Positions 46,543-54,794 of a stretch of 64,000 nucleotides of DNA are shown here, in pieces. The stretch spans positions 1,697,501 through 1,761,500 of the forward strand of contig NZ_CP029257.1 of assembly GCF_024399415.1 (NCBI RefSeq), in the 5' to 3' direction. Source of the stretch: Streptococcus oralis. GTDB taxonomy: Bacteria; Bacillota; Bacilli; Lactobacillales; Streptococcaceae. The notes beneath the pieces were generated by a model, which was given only the letters and a program-made list of their open reading frames with translations, was not told the origin of the DNA and searched no databases. Numbering within the stretch: the stretch's first letter is position 1; each line of letters begins with the position of its first letter. The position numbers and the translations under genes were made by a program.

Positions 46543-48303
46543 TTATTCTTCTGCTTCGTCTTCTGTAAATTGGCTATTGTACAAGTCGGCATAGAAACCA
46601 CCTTGCGCCATCAGTTCCTCATGGTTGCCTTGTTCGATGATATTGCCATCTTTCATGACAAGAATCAAATCTGCATTACGAATAGTTGACAAGCGATGGG
46701 CAATGACAAAGGAAGTTCTTCCCTCCATCAAACGGTCCATGGCTTTTTGGATCAATTCCTCTGTACGTGTGTCGACTGAAGATGTCGCTTCATCCAAAAT
46801 CAAGAGTGGTGCATCCTTGAGAAGGGCACGAGCAATAGTTAAGAGCTGTTTTTGTCCAACAGACAAGGTCACAGTGTCATCCAAAACAGTATCGTAGCCA
46901 TCTGGCAAGGTCATGATAAAGTGGTGGATTCCCACAGCCTTGCTGGCCTCCATCATTCGTTCATCGCTGATGCCCGTTTGATTGTAGATCAGGTTCTCTC
47001 GAATGGTTCCTTCAAAGAGCCAAGTGTCCTGCAAGACCATTGAAAAGGCATCGTGTACTTCTGAGCGTTTCATGTCCTTAGTATCCACGCCATCGATGCG
47101 GATGCTTCCCTTATCTATCTCATAGAACTTCATCAAAAGATTGACAATGGTTGTCTTCCCAGCCCCAGTCGGTCCAACGATAGCAACCTTCTGACCTGCA
47201 TGAGCTGTCGCAGAAAAGTCATGGATGATGGTGCGCTCTGGTGTATAGCCAAAGGACACATGATCAAAGACTACTTCCCCTTTCATGTTGCTCAATTTTC
47301 TGTCCTTATGAGATTCATCTTGCATCTCTGCTTCAGCTAGAAATTCTAATACACGAGTCATGGCTGCACTCGCTTGTTGCAGGCTCGTAATCCCTTGGGC
47401 AATCTGTGACAGAGGTTGGGAGAAGGTCCGTACGTAAACCATAAAGGCTACGATAATCCCTATCGTGATATGCCCTTCTAACGCCAGCGCGGCACCAACG
47501 ATGATGACTAAGACATAACTAAAGTTTCCAACAAAGAACATGGCTGGCATCATGATACCAGAGATAAACTGAGATTTCCAGATACTATCATGCAAGTCTT
47601 GGTTTAAACCTGCAAATCTCGCTTTGGAGGTGTCCACTGCGTTGTAACTGGTCACAACATTATGACCTGAGTACATTTCTTCTACATAACCATTGACGGC
47701 TGCTAGATTATTTTGTTGGGCTTTAAAATAACCCTGTGACTTGGCCATGATTACGGAAACCGCCGCAAAACCAACAAGGGTTGATACAACGGTTACCAAT
47801 GCCAAAATCCAGTTCATCCCAAACATGGTCACCAAGACAGCAATCAACAAGAAACTAGCTGAAAGAACTGTCCCTAGACTTTGGTTGAGAGATTGCGCTG
47901 CTGTATCCACATCATTGGTCACGCGCGAAAGGGTATCTCCTTGTGAATGACGGTCAAAATAGCCAAGTGGCAAACGATTGATTTTTTCAGCGATTGCCGT
48001 CCGCAAGCGTTTTGAAAAATGCTGAATGCTCGTTGAAAAGATATAGGCCTGTGTATAATTAAGGATAGCGCCAAATACATAGAGAATCACTAAAAAGCTA
48101 GCAATGTTTGACACAGCTACCAGGTCGATTTCTGTAGCCAAGCCATCTGAAATCAAGTTGGTAATTTCCTTAATCTTAGTTGGACCATAAACGGTGATTA
48201 TGCTTGAAATGACTGCAGCCACAACTGCTATTAGGAGAGGGAGTTGGAGGCCTGCCATATAAGGTTTGCACTGTTTCCAGACCGAAACTTTTTTATTTTC
48301 CAT
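46543..48303 (-). CDS. Multidrug-type ABC exporter half-transporter, second subunit
   Basis: A 586-residue fusion of a six-helix membrane domain (about 20-315) and an ATPase. Walker A is GPTGAGKTTIVNLLM (about 375), Walker B LLILDEATSSVD with the catalytic Glu, and switch His in IAHRLS. The signature is degenerate: LSVGQ instead of LSGGQ. The start at 48303 follows GGAGGAA; a longer in-frame start lacks a ribosome site. It overlaps the preceding half-transporter by 11 bases. The two asymmetric subunits should form a heterodimer with one consensus ATP site, like LmrCD or BmrCD. It ends in an acidic DEAEE tail. Confidence 0.93.
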   Translation of the reverse strand: MENKKVSVWKQCKPYMAGLQLPLLIAVVAAVISSIITVYGPTKIKEITNLISDGLATEIDLVAVSNIASFLVILYVFGAILNYTQAYIFSTSIQHFSKRLRTAIAEKINRLPLGYFDRHSQGDTLSRVTNDVDTAAQSLNQSLGTVLSASFLLIAVLVTMFGMNWILALVTVVSTLVGFAAVSVIMAKSQGYFKAQQNNLAAVNGYVEEMYSGHNVVTSYNAVDTSKARFAGLNQDLHDSIWKSQFISGIMMPAMFFVGNFSYVLVIIVGAALALEGHITIGIIVAFMVYVRTFSQPLSQIAQGITSLQQASAAMTRVLEFLAEAEMQDESHKDRKLSNMKGEVVFDHVSFGYTPERTIIHDFSATAHAGQKVAIVGPTGAGKTTIVNLLMKFYEIDKGSIRIDGVDTKDMKRSEVHDAFSMVLQDTWLFEGTIRENLIYNQTGISDERMMEASKAVGIHHFIMTLPDGYDTVLDDTVTLSVGQKQLLTIARALLKDAPLLILDEATSSVDTRTEELIQKAMDRLMEGRTSFVIAHRLSTIRNADLILVMKDGNIIEQGNHEELMAQGGFYADLYNSQFTEDEAEE

Positions 48304-50062
48304 GTTCCAATTCCTCCTTCGATAGTTGTGAGTAGGCAATTTCTTGGTAGACTTCGTTGGTTGCAAGAAGTTCCTTGTGGGTGCCTTGTCCCACGACTTT
48401 ACCTTGATCCAAAACCAAGATCAGGTCAGCATCCATAATGGTAGAAATCCGTTGCGCTACAATGAGCTTGGTCATGGATTTTGTTTTCTCAGCTAGCTCT
48501 TGGCGAAGGACACGATCTGTCTTGTAGTCCAAGGCTGAGAAAGAGTCATCAAAGATGAGAATCTCTGGTTTACGAGCCAAGGCACGCGCAATGGCCAGAC
48601 GCTGTCTTTGACCTCCTGAGAAGTTGGTTCCACCTTGGGCTACTTCTGATGCAAGACCTGCTTCCTTGTCCTCGATAAATGCTTTAGACTGGGCCAATTC
48701 AAGAGCTTGCCACATAGCAGCCTCGCTCAGAGGAGTTTCTTTGCTCTTACCAAAGTCCAAGTTCCCCTTGACATCTCCAGAAAAGAGTACAGCTTTTTGT
48801 GGAATATAGCCTACCTTATTGCGCAAATCTTCCAAGTCATAATCTTGCACATTGACACCATCCACTAGGATTTCTCCATCAGAAACGTCGTAAAAACGTG
48901 GCAAGAGGTTGACAAGCGTAGACTTACCTGATCCAGTCGATCCGATGAAGGCTACGGTTTGACCCGCTTCTGCTTTGAAAGTGACATGTTCCACGACTGC
49001 TTCAGAGTTTTTAGAGTAACGGAAAGTCACATCACGGAATTCCACTTGTCCTTGAACTGAAGGATCCGCTGTCTGTGCATGACTAGGATTTTCAATAGAA
49101 GAATGCAGATCCAATACTTGATTGATACGTCCTGCCGAAACCAAGGTACGAGGAAGAACGATAAAGAGTGCTCCCATGAGAAGGAATCCCATCACGACCT
49201 GCATAGCATAGGACATGAAGACCACCATATCACTAAAGAGTGGCAGACGTTCTGCCAAACTTGCATCGTTGATGATATAGGCACCAATCCAGTAAATAGC
49301 TAAACTTAGTCCACTGGAAATCGCCATCATAATGGGATTCATAATGGCCATCAAACGATTGACAAAGAGATTGAGACGTGTTACCTCATCGTTGGCTGCT
49401 TCAAATTTCTTATCTTGGTAATCTTCCGCATTGTATGCACGAACAACTCGAATCCCAGTCAAACTTTCACGAGTGATGCTATTGAGTTTATCTGTCAATT
49501 TTTGGATAACAGATTGTTTTGGAAAGGCCAGAGTCATGAGAACGGTAGTCATCAAGACATTGACAATAACAGCCACAACGACCGCCCAGAGCCAGTATTC
49601 CGATTTTCCAAGGATTTTTCCAATGGCCCAGATAGCCATAATTGGCCCACGAGTAACCACTTGCAAGCCCATGGTAAAGAGCATCTGTACCTGGGTAATA
49701 TCATTGGTCGTCCGAGTCAAGAGACTTGGGATTGAAAAGCGCTTGATCTCTGTCTGCGAAAAATCTAAAACACGATGAAATACGTCTCTACGTAGATGGG
49801 TTGTATAGGAGGCTGCAACACGAGCGGCAAAGAAACCAACCATAACAGATGAAAAGAAAGCCAATAAAGACAATCCAATCATCTTCGCAGCTGGTGACCA
49901 GAGTTCACCCAACTGCGTTCCAGACGTTCCCAGTAATTCTGTAATTTGCGAAATGTAAGTCGGTACCTCTAACTCGAGATAGACCGAGAAACAAGTGAAC
50001 AGAATCGTAAGGATAATCATTCCCCACTCTTTTCCTGTAATACGTTTAGCGAGTTTCTTCAT
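48293..50062 (-). CDS. Multidrug-type ABC exporter half-transporter, first subunit
   Basis: A 589-residue half-transporter with a membrane domain (about 15-310) and an ATPase. Walker A is GSTGSGKSTLVNLL (about 375) and the signature FSGGQRQRLAIARAL is intact. Walker B reads ILIFDDSFSALD, with Asp where the catalytic Glu normally is, and the switch His is replaced by Gln in VAQRIS. This is therefore the non-hydrolysing site donor of a heterodimer. It overlaps the upstream MarR-type gene by 17 bases and the second subunit by 11, so all three are translationally coupled. The substrate is unknown; drug or peptide export is inferred. Confidence 0.93.
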   Translation of the reverse strand: MKKLAKRITGKEWGMIILTILFTCFSVYLELEVPTYISQITELLGTSGTQLGELWSPAAKMIGLSLLAFFSSVMVGFFAARVAASYTTHLRRDVFHRVLDFSQTEIKRFSIPSLLTRTTNDITQVQMLFTMGLQVVTRGPIMAIWAIGKILGKSEYWLWAVVVAVIVNVLMTTVLMTLAFPKQSVIQKLTDKLNSITRESLTGIRVVRAYNAEDYQDKKFEAANDEVTRLNLFVNRLMAIMNPIMMAISSGLSLAIYWIGAYIINDASLAERLPLFSDMVVFMSYAMQVVMGFLLMGALFIVLPRTLVSAGRINQVLDLHSSIENPSHAQTADPSVQGQVEFRDVTFRYSKNSEAVVEHVTFKAEAGQTVAFIGSTGSGKSTLVNLLPRFYDVSDGEILVDGVNVQDYDLEDLRNKVGYIPQKAVLFSGDVKGNLDFGKSKETPLSEAAMWQALELAQSKAFIEDKEAGLASEVAQGGTNFSGGQRQRLAIARALARKPEILIFDDSFSALDYKTDRVLRQELAEKTKSMTKLIVAQRISTIMDADLILVLDQGKVVGQGTHKELLATNEVYQEIAYSQLSKEELEHGK

Positions 50063-50507
50063 TCTCTCCTCCTATCTTCTCAACATTTTCTTGCAACTGA
50101 CTGAGGACCTTTTCAAAGATTGCTAAGTCTGACTTTGAAACCCCCTCTAGCAGACTCTGATCAATCCGATCAAAAAAAGCTTTAACTTTTTGCATCTGCG
50201 AACGCGATTTCTCCGTCAGGCGAACAAATTTTGCCCGCTTATCACTCGGGCTGGCCTCTAGCTCAACCAAACCATTTTGCACCATGCGCTTGACTAAATT
50301 ACTCGCCACAGATTTGGTAATATTGAGTTCCTGCTCGATATCCTTAATCAAGACCAGTTCCTCTTTTTGTTCACAATGATCTAAAAAACGCAGAACCTGC
50401 CCTTGCGGTCCACCCATAAATTCAATGCCACATCGCTTAGCTTCTTTCTGTACCATCAGATGAACCTGGTGTCCAAAACGTTTGAACATTAACATCGGCT
50501 TGTCCAT
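50046..50507 (-). CDS. MarR-family transcriptional regulator
   Basis: A 153-residue winged-helix regulator. The recognition helix region is IEQELNITKSVASNLVKRMV and the wing LEASPSDKRAKFVRLTEKS (the D-x-R pattern of MarR). It is the first gene of the marR-ABC-ABC operon, with AAAGGAG before the start. Three copies of an AAGTTTCYATGAGAACTAT-type site flank its own promoter, so it very likely represses the exporter and responds to an exported compound. Confidence 0.95.
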   Translation of the reverse strand: MDKPMLMFKRFGHQVHLMVQKEAKRCGIEFMGGPQGQVLRFLDHCEQKEELVLIKDIEQELNITKSVASNLVKRMVQNGLVELEASPSDKRAKFVRLTEKSRSQMQKVKAFFDRIDQSLLEGVSKSDLAIFEKVLSQLQENVEKIGGENEETR

Positions 50508-50531
50508 GATTGCTCCTTTCTCACGACAAAT

Positions 50532-50622
50532 ATAGTTCTCACAAGAACTATTTAAGTTTCCATGAGAACTATTTTATCATTTTCAGAAAAGATGTCAAGA
50601 AAAAAGTTTCTATGAGAACTAT
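50532..50622 (-). promoter_or_regulatory. marR-operon promoter with three operator copies
   Basis: TTGACA (50593-50598), 16 bases and TAAAAT (50571-50576) with TGA before it. Operators: a perfect palindrome ATAGTTCT-CACA-AGAACTAT (50532-50551), AAGTTTCCATGAGAACTAT (50554-50572) touching the -10, and AAGTTTCTATGAGAACTAT (50604-50622) just upstream of the -35. Confidence 0.82.
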
Positions 50623-50633
50623 CTTGGTTTAAA

Positions 50634-50662
50634 TTGACATTAGGCAATATTTTTTCTATAAT
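50634..50662 (+). promoter_or_regulatory. Perfect consensus sigma-A promoter
   Basis: TTGACA (50634-50639), exactly 17 bases and TATAAT (50657-50662), reading right. The MarR-type operator at 50604-50622 lies 12 bases upstream, so the divergent gene may share the control. Confidence 0.88.
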
Positions 50663-50720
50663 AAGCACTAACTACTGTGGATAGAAATCCATTCACTTGA
50701 TGAAGGGAGAAAACTTTCAA

Positions 50721-51404
50721 ATGAAACCAGAAGAACAAAGAGTTTTAGGAATCTTAGCAACCATTTTTGGAGCCATCGCACTTTTAGGGGCCTGGATTCC
50801 ATTTATTAACTATCTATCATTTTTCATCGCCATTGTCGCATTTATCTTGGGGATTATCGGCCTTATCGTCAACCTCAAAAAACGAAAAACAATGGCCATT
50901 ATCGGAACATCCCTTGCAGTTGCTTCTGTTGTACTTTTCTTTACGACCCAAGTACTGTACGCTAATGTCTACAAAGAGTTTGTCAGGGAGTTTAACCGTT
51001 CCTACAGCGAGGCAAGTGCCTCAATGGAGCGCGAAGAAGAAAGCGACTTGACAGATGATAGCGCCTATTCCATCCCAGAGGAGGAAGAAGACGATAACTT
51101 CTCCTGGACCCAGGAACAGTTCAACGCCTTAATCGAAGGTGACCTTGATAACAAAGGAAAAGGTGGTACCAACTACAAGGATATTATCAAAAAACACGGA
51201 CTACCAGACTCCGAGTTTGACTCCACTATCGGAGGCTATGATACTAGAAAAATCACCTATATCTCTATTGGAGACAAGATTAAGACTGTTACCTTAACTT
51301 TTGCAAAAGATGACAATGGGCAACTCTTGCTCGTCCAAAAACATGCAGTCGGTCTAGGTCTAGAAAAAAGCAAGCAAAAAAACGATTCTGAAACCAGAGT
51401 CTAA
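50721..51404 (+). CDS. Membrane protein with acidic linker and C-terminal SmpA/BLIP-like domain
   Basis: A 227-residue protein. Three hydrophobic segments occupy about residues 8-85 (VLGILATIFGAIALLGAW; FFIAIVAFILGIIGLIV; GTSLAVASVVLFFTTQV), resembling a DUF4190-type membrane unit. An acidic linker (EEEEDDNF) leads to an extracellular domain of about 100 residues like the DUF3862/BLIP-like fold (QFNALIEGDLDNKGKGGTNY, IIKKHGLP). The start at 50721 follows GGGAG by 11 bases; an in-frame TTG or ATG upstream is less likely. It is expressed from a perfect consensus promoter, divergent from the MarR operon. The function is unknown. Confidence 0.8.
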   Translation: MKPEEQRVLGILATIFGAIALLGAWIPFINYLSFFIAIVAFILGIIGLIVNLKKRKTMAIIGTSLAVASVVLFFTTQVLYANVYKEFVREFNRSYSEASASMEREEESDLTDDSAYSIPEEEEDDNFSWTQEQFNALIEGDLDNKGKGGTNYKDIIKKHGLPDSEFDSTIGGYDTRKITYISIGDKIKTVTLTFAKDDNGQLLLVQKHAVGLGLEKSKQKNDSETRV

Positions 51405-51415
51405 TTTCAAATATC

Positions 51416-51450
51416 AAAAAAACGAACAGCTAGTAAAACTGTTCGTTTTT
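51416..51450. terminator. Bidirectional terminator
   Basis: AAAACGAACAG pairs with CTGTTCGTTTT around a nine-base loop, with A and T runs outside. It serves the converging membrane-protein and yebC genes. Confidence 0.92.
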
Positions 51451-51453
51451 CTA

Positions 51454-52170
51454 TTAGAATCCATCGACGTTAGTATAGACCTTTTGTACGTCTTCATCGT
51501 CTTCAAGAACGCTGTAAAGTTTTTCAAAGGTTTCAAGGTCTTCGCCTGACAATTCCACTTCAGACTGAGGAATCATTTCCAATTCAGTCACTTGGAATTC
51601 TTCGATGCCAGACTCACGAAGGGCAACGATAGCCTTATGAAGGTCTGTTGGAGCTGTGTAAACCGTAATTGTCCCTTCTTCTGCTTCTACATCGTCCACA
51701 TCCACATCTGCTTCGAGCAATTGCTCAAAGACTGCATCAGCATCCTCACCTGCAAATACGATCACACCCTTGTTATCAAAGAGGTATGAAACCGAACCTG
51801 AAGCACCCATGTTTCCGCCATTTTTACCAAAGGCAGCACGCACATTAGCTGCGGTACGGTTGACGTTTGAAGTCAAGGTATCCACAATCAACATAGAACC
51901 ATTTGGTCCAAAACCTTCGTAACGTCCTTCTGTAAAGGTTTCGTCTGTGTTTCCTTTTGCTTTGTCAATCGCTTTATCGATAACGTGTTTTGGCACTTGG
52001 GCTTGTTTCGCACGGTCGATAACGAATTTCAAAGCAGTGTTTGATTCTGGGTCTGGATCCCCTTTTTTAGCTGCTACATAGATTTCTACACCAAATTTTG
52101 CATATACTTTAGAGTTAGCTCCATCTTTAGCCGTTTTCTTGGCTACGATATTGGCCCATTTACGTCCCAT
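51454..52170 (-). CDS. YebC/PmpR-family protein
   Basis: A 238-residue conserved protein of the YebC family. Typical motifs are [20 protein letters not shown] at the N terminus, and [20 protein letters not shown] in the middle. Members have been described as transcription regulators, and more recently as factors helping ribosomes through difficult stretches; which applies here cannot be read from sequence. AAGGAG precedes the start and an extended -10 (TGTTATAAT) is at 52206-52214. Confidence 0.95.
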   Translation of the reverse strand: MGRKWANIVAKKTAKDGANSKVYAKFGVEIYVAAKKGDPDPESNTALKFVIDRAKQAQVPKHVIDKAIDKAKGNTDETFTEGRYEGFGPNGSMLIVDTLTSNVNRTAANVRAAFGKNGGNMGASGSVSYLFDNKGVIVFAGEDADAVFEQLLEADVDVDDVEAEEGTITVYTAPTDLHKAIVALRESGIEEFQVTELEMIPQSEVELSGEDLETFEKLYSVLEDDEDVQKVYTNVDGF

Positions 52171-52205
52171 TAGGAATCTCCTTTTTTCACATTTTAATCT
52201 TTCTT

Positions 52206-52214
52206 ATTATAACA
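52206..52214 (-). promoter_or_regulatory. yebC-type gene promoter, extended -10
   Basis: TGTTATAAT on the minus strand with a weak -35 (GTGAAA at 17 bases). Confidence 0.55.
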
Positions 52215-52266
52215 CAAGTTTTTTCGATTTTCACTAGAGGAAATGGATTTTATTCAGCAAATCCAG

Positions 52267-53637
52267 CTAGGATTGTCCTTTTGTTGCCAAGATTGCCTTG
52301 CCTTCTTTTATCAGGGGATGGCGGAAAAGTGAAAAGTACAGTTGGGTAGTCATGGCAACCCAGATAAGGGGTTCGCAAAGGATGACTCCCCTATAGCCTG
52401 CCCAAGGGATTATCAAAACCACAAAAACGATTTTCCCGATTAGTTCTATAAAGCTGGAAACTAGAGGAAGGACTTTCTGCCCCAAGCCCTGCAAGCAATT
52501 GCGATAAATCAGCAAGAGGCTCAAAATCGGATAAAAGACTGAACTGATTTGCAGGTAGAGGCTACCATTTTCTATCAAGTAGGTATCTGTTGAACTGGCC
52601 AAGAAAGAAATCAAGCTAGGACTGGCAAAAAAGAGGAAAATACAAATAAAACCTGCCCAGGACATGCTCAGGCGACTGCCAATTCGAAGACCTTGAACAA
52701 TGCGGTCTGGTCGCTTGGCCCCAAGATTCTGAGAGGCAAAGGTCGTCATAGCAGAAGAAATAGCCGTCATCGGAAGCAGAGCAAAAGCCATAATGCGTCG
52801 CGCCGCTGTTTGAGCACTAATAATCACAGCTCCAAAAGTATTGACTGAAGACTGTAAAATCACACTACCAATGGACACAATCGAACTCATCAAACCCATA
52901 GCCAAACCTTGCTCCAAGAGATCCGCATACAAGGCCTTGTTCCATTTAAAATGATTGAGTTGAGGGAGCAGTTCTGGAACACTCTTGCGGATATAGTAAA
53001 AACAGAGAACCGCTGATAAGCCTTGAGAGATAATGGTAGCAAGTCCCGCAGATTGAACTCCCAGATGCAGTTGCGTAATAAAATACAAATCTAGAACCAC
53101 ATTAACCAAAGCAGAAAAAATCAGGAATCCAAGGGCTGCTAGACTGTCACCAATAGACCGCAACAAACCTGCAAAGAGGTTATAGGCAAAGCTGACACCG
53201 ACACAGGTCACAATCATAGAAATATATTGATAGGATTGAGGAAGGATTTCTGCAGGGGTATCTAAATATTGCAAGAGTGGATACAGACCAACAAAGCCCA
53301 TCAGCATGACCACAATGCTCAAAAGAACGCCTAAAATCCAGGTGGCTGCTACTGCTTCCTTGATTTTGGTGAAATTACGAGCCCCATAATAGCGGGCAAT
53401 GACGATCCCCATGCCATTTCCAACACCAAGCGTAAAGCCTATAATCAAGTCAAAAATGGCAGTTGTCGCCCCTACTGCTGCCAAGGAATCTTGACCAAGA
53501 AAACGCCCAACAATCAAGACATCAGCTGTATTATAAAGCTGTTGGAAAATATTGGACAGCAAGATTGGAAAGGCAAAGCTTAACAGCGCAGGAAGAATAG
53601 GACCATGTATCAAGTCCACGGATCGTTTCTTATTCAT
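52267..53637 (-). CDS. MATE-family efflux transporter
   Basis: A 456-residue protein with twelve transmembrane segments arranged as two MatE repeats (first starts ILPALLSFAFPILLSNIFQQ; second near LLEQGLAMGLMSS). It exports cationic compounds by Na+ or H+ antiport in the family; the substrate is unknown. It is not the DinF type found after recA in pneumococcus. Its ATG lies only six bases after the -10 box TATAAT and no ribosome site is present, so the mRNA is probably leaderless. Confidence 0.93.
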   Translation of the reverse strand: MNKKRSVDLIHGPILPALLSFAFPILLSNIFQQLYNTADVLIVGRFLGQDSLAAVGATTAIFDLIIGFTLGVGNGMGIVIARYYGARNFTKIKEAVAATWILGVLLSIVVMLMGFVGLYPLLQYLDTPAEILPQSYQYISMIVTCVGVSFAYNLFAGLLRSIGDSLAALGFLIFSALVNVVLDLYFITQLHLGVQSAGLATIISQGLSAVLCFYYIRKSVPELLPQLNHFKWNKALYADLLEQGLAMGLMSSIVSIGSVILQSSVNTFGAVIISAQTAARRIMAFALLPMTAISSAMTTFASQNLGAKRPDRIVQGLRIGSRLSMSWAGFICIFLFFASPSLISFLASSTDTYLIENGSLYLQISSVFYPILSLLLIYRNCLQGLGQKVLPLVSSFIELIGKIVFVVLIIPWAGYRGVILCEPLIWVAMTTQLYFSLFRHPLIKEGKAILATKGQS

Positions 53638-53643
53638 AAAGCT

Positions 53644-53672
53644 ATTATATCAGCTTTCTAAAGGAGCGACAA
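53644..53672 (-). promoter_or_regulatory. MATE gene promoter, leaderless geometry
   Basis: TTGTCG (53667-53672), 17 bases and TATAAT (53644-53649) with TGA before it. The start codon begins six bases after the -10, where transcription itself should start. Confidence 0.75.
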
Positions 53673-53698
53673 GGCTCTATCACTAAGTTTGCAATCAA

Positions 53699-53727
53699 TT
53701 GCTTACAGAGAGACAATTTGCTATAAT
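53699..53727 (+). promoter_or_regulatory. Promoter of the GNAT gene
   Basis: TTGCTT (53699-53704), 17 bases and TATAAT (53722-53727) with TGC before it. Confidence 0.75.
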
Positions 53728-53746
53728 CAAGAAAAGGAGGTCATTT

Positions 53747-54301
53747 ATGAGTTTGACCAGTCAATTAATTACCGATGTATTTCCTGATCTGGATAAGGTT
53801 GAAAAGCTAAACAAGGAAGCATTCCCTGAGGAAGAACGAGTTCCTCTGTCAGAGTTTTTACGCTATCAAGACCGAGAAGATGCTCACTTTTTTGCCTTTT
53901 ATAACCAAGAAGAGTTTGTCGGCTTTGCTTTTGCCATCTCCAATCCAAAGGCCTTCTATATCAGTTTTTTTGCCATCATGCCCCACTTGAGAAGCCACGG
54001 ATATGGAAAAGAAATCATCGAAAAGCTGACTGATTTTTACCAGCGAACCATGTTACTAGAAGTCGAGCGATTGGATGAAGAATGCGATAACTTGGAGCAA
54101 AGGAAGGCTAGAATGGATTTCTATCACCAAAATGGCTTTAAAACAGCCAACGCTTTTCTAGAGTACGATGGTTTGAGTTTTGAAATTCTCTACCGTGGCG
54201 ACCATTTTGACGAAGAAGCCTATCGCGACATCTTCCAAAAGCTACAGAATGAACATTATTTTGACTTTCATATAGAGTATCGTCGTTTTAGTGACCATTA
54301 A
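53747..54301 (+). CDS. GNAT-family N-acetyltransferase
   Basis: A 184-residue acetyltransferase. The start at MSLTSQLITDVFPDL follows AAGGAGG; a longer in-frame start would sit on the -35 box. The acetyl-CoA-binding core is FAIMPHLRSHGYGKEIIEKL (about 82-101; the R/Q-x-x-G-x-G/A pattern). The substrate is unknown. It is monocistronic and divergent from the MATE gene, sharing a 109-base spacer. Confidence 0.9.
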   Translation: MSLTSQLITDVFPDLDKVEKLNKEAFPEEERVPLSEFLRYQDREDAHFFAFYNQEEFVGFAFAISNPKAFYISFFAIMPHLRSHGYGKEIIEKLTDFYQRTMLLEVERLDEECDNLEQRKARMDFYHQNGFKTANAFLEYDGLSFEILYRGDHFDEEAYRDIFQKLQNEHYFDFHIEYRRFSDH

Positions 54302-54358
54302 ACAGGACTTATCCTTCTGGTGAAAAACCTCTCTTTTTCGATAGAAGCTACATATAAA

Positions 54359-54392
54359 AACGCATGCAATCTACGATAACATGCATTTTTTA
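54359..54392. terminator. Probable terminator between the GNAT and PspC genes
   Basis: GCATG pairs with CATGC around a long AT-rich loop, with A and T runs outside. The short stem makes it weaker than the others. Confidence 0.5.
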
Positions 54393-54430
54393 TTTTCAAC
54401 TGATCAGAATAAACTTTTATTCTCTATGGC

Positions 54431-54625
54431 TTAAGCTTCTGCATTGCCTTCTGGAAGAAGGAAGTAGAGAACAGCATAAACTAAGACTCCAGCACCACCA
54501 AGTAGGGTGAAGATGATCCAAAGTGCACGAACAAGTGTGTGGTCCATGTTAAAGTAGTCAGCGACACCAGCACAAACACCAGCAATCTTTTTGTCTTGTA
54601 CATTACGAACAAGGCGTTTTTCCAT
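54431..54625 (-). CDS. Small PspC-domain membrane protein
   Basis: A 64-residue protein with the PspC pattern: KKIAGVCAGVADYFNMDHTL, one transmembrane segment (LWIIFTLLGGAGVLVYAVLY) and the FLLPEG end. PspC proteins belong to phage-shock or envelope-stress responses; here it stands alone, without pspA or LiaFSR genes nearby. AAGGAG precedes the start. Confidence 0.93.
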   Translation of the reverse strand: MEKRLVRNVQDKKIAGVCAGVADYFNMDHTLVRALWIIFTLLGGAGVLVYAVLYFLLPEGNAEA

Positions 54626-54761
54626 TATAGTAGTCTCCTTTTTATAGAATGATTTAATTTTATCATCAAATTAAAAAAATTGCAACAGTTTTTTTAATTT
54701 TTTTGATTAAATACTCTTTTATTACGCTTTTGAAGCTTATGGAGACTTAATAATTAAACAT

Positions 54762-54790
54762 AAAAAGCAGAGAAAGACTTCTCCGCTTTT
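54762..54790. terminator. recA terminator
   Basis: GCGGAGAA pairs with TTCTCTGC (one wobble) around four bases, followed by TTTTTA on the minus strand. Confidence 0.85.
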
Positions 54791-54794
54791 ATTT

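Noticed and set aside
46870..46890. LSVGQ in the second ABC subunit as a sequencing error or decay
   Set aside because: The first subunit has the complementary Walker B and switch-His changes, the known pattern of functional heterodimeric exporters.
52267..53637. MATE gene as dinF
   Set aside because: The sequence differs from the pneumococcal DinF protein and the gene is not next to recA; it is separated by the PspC and GNAT genes, and the GNAT gene has opposite orientation.
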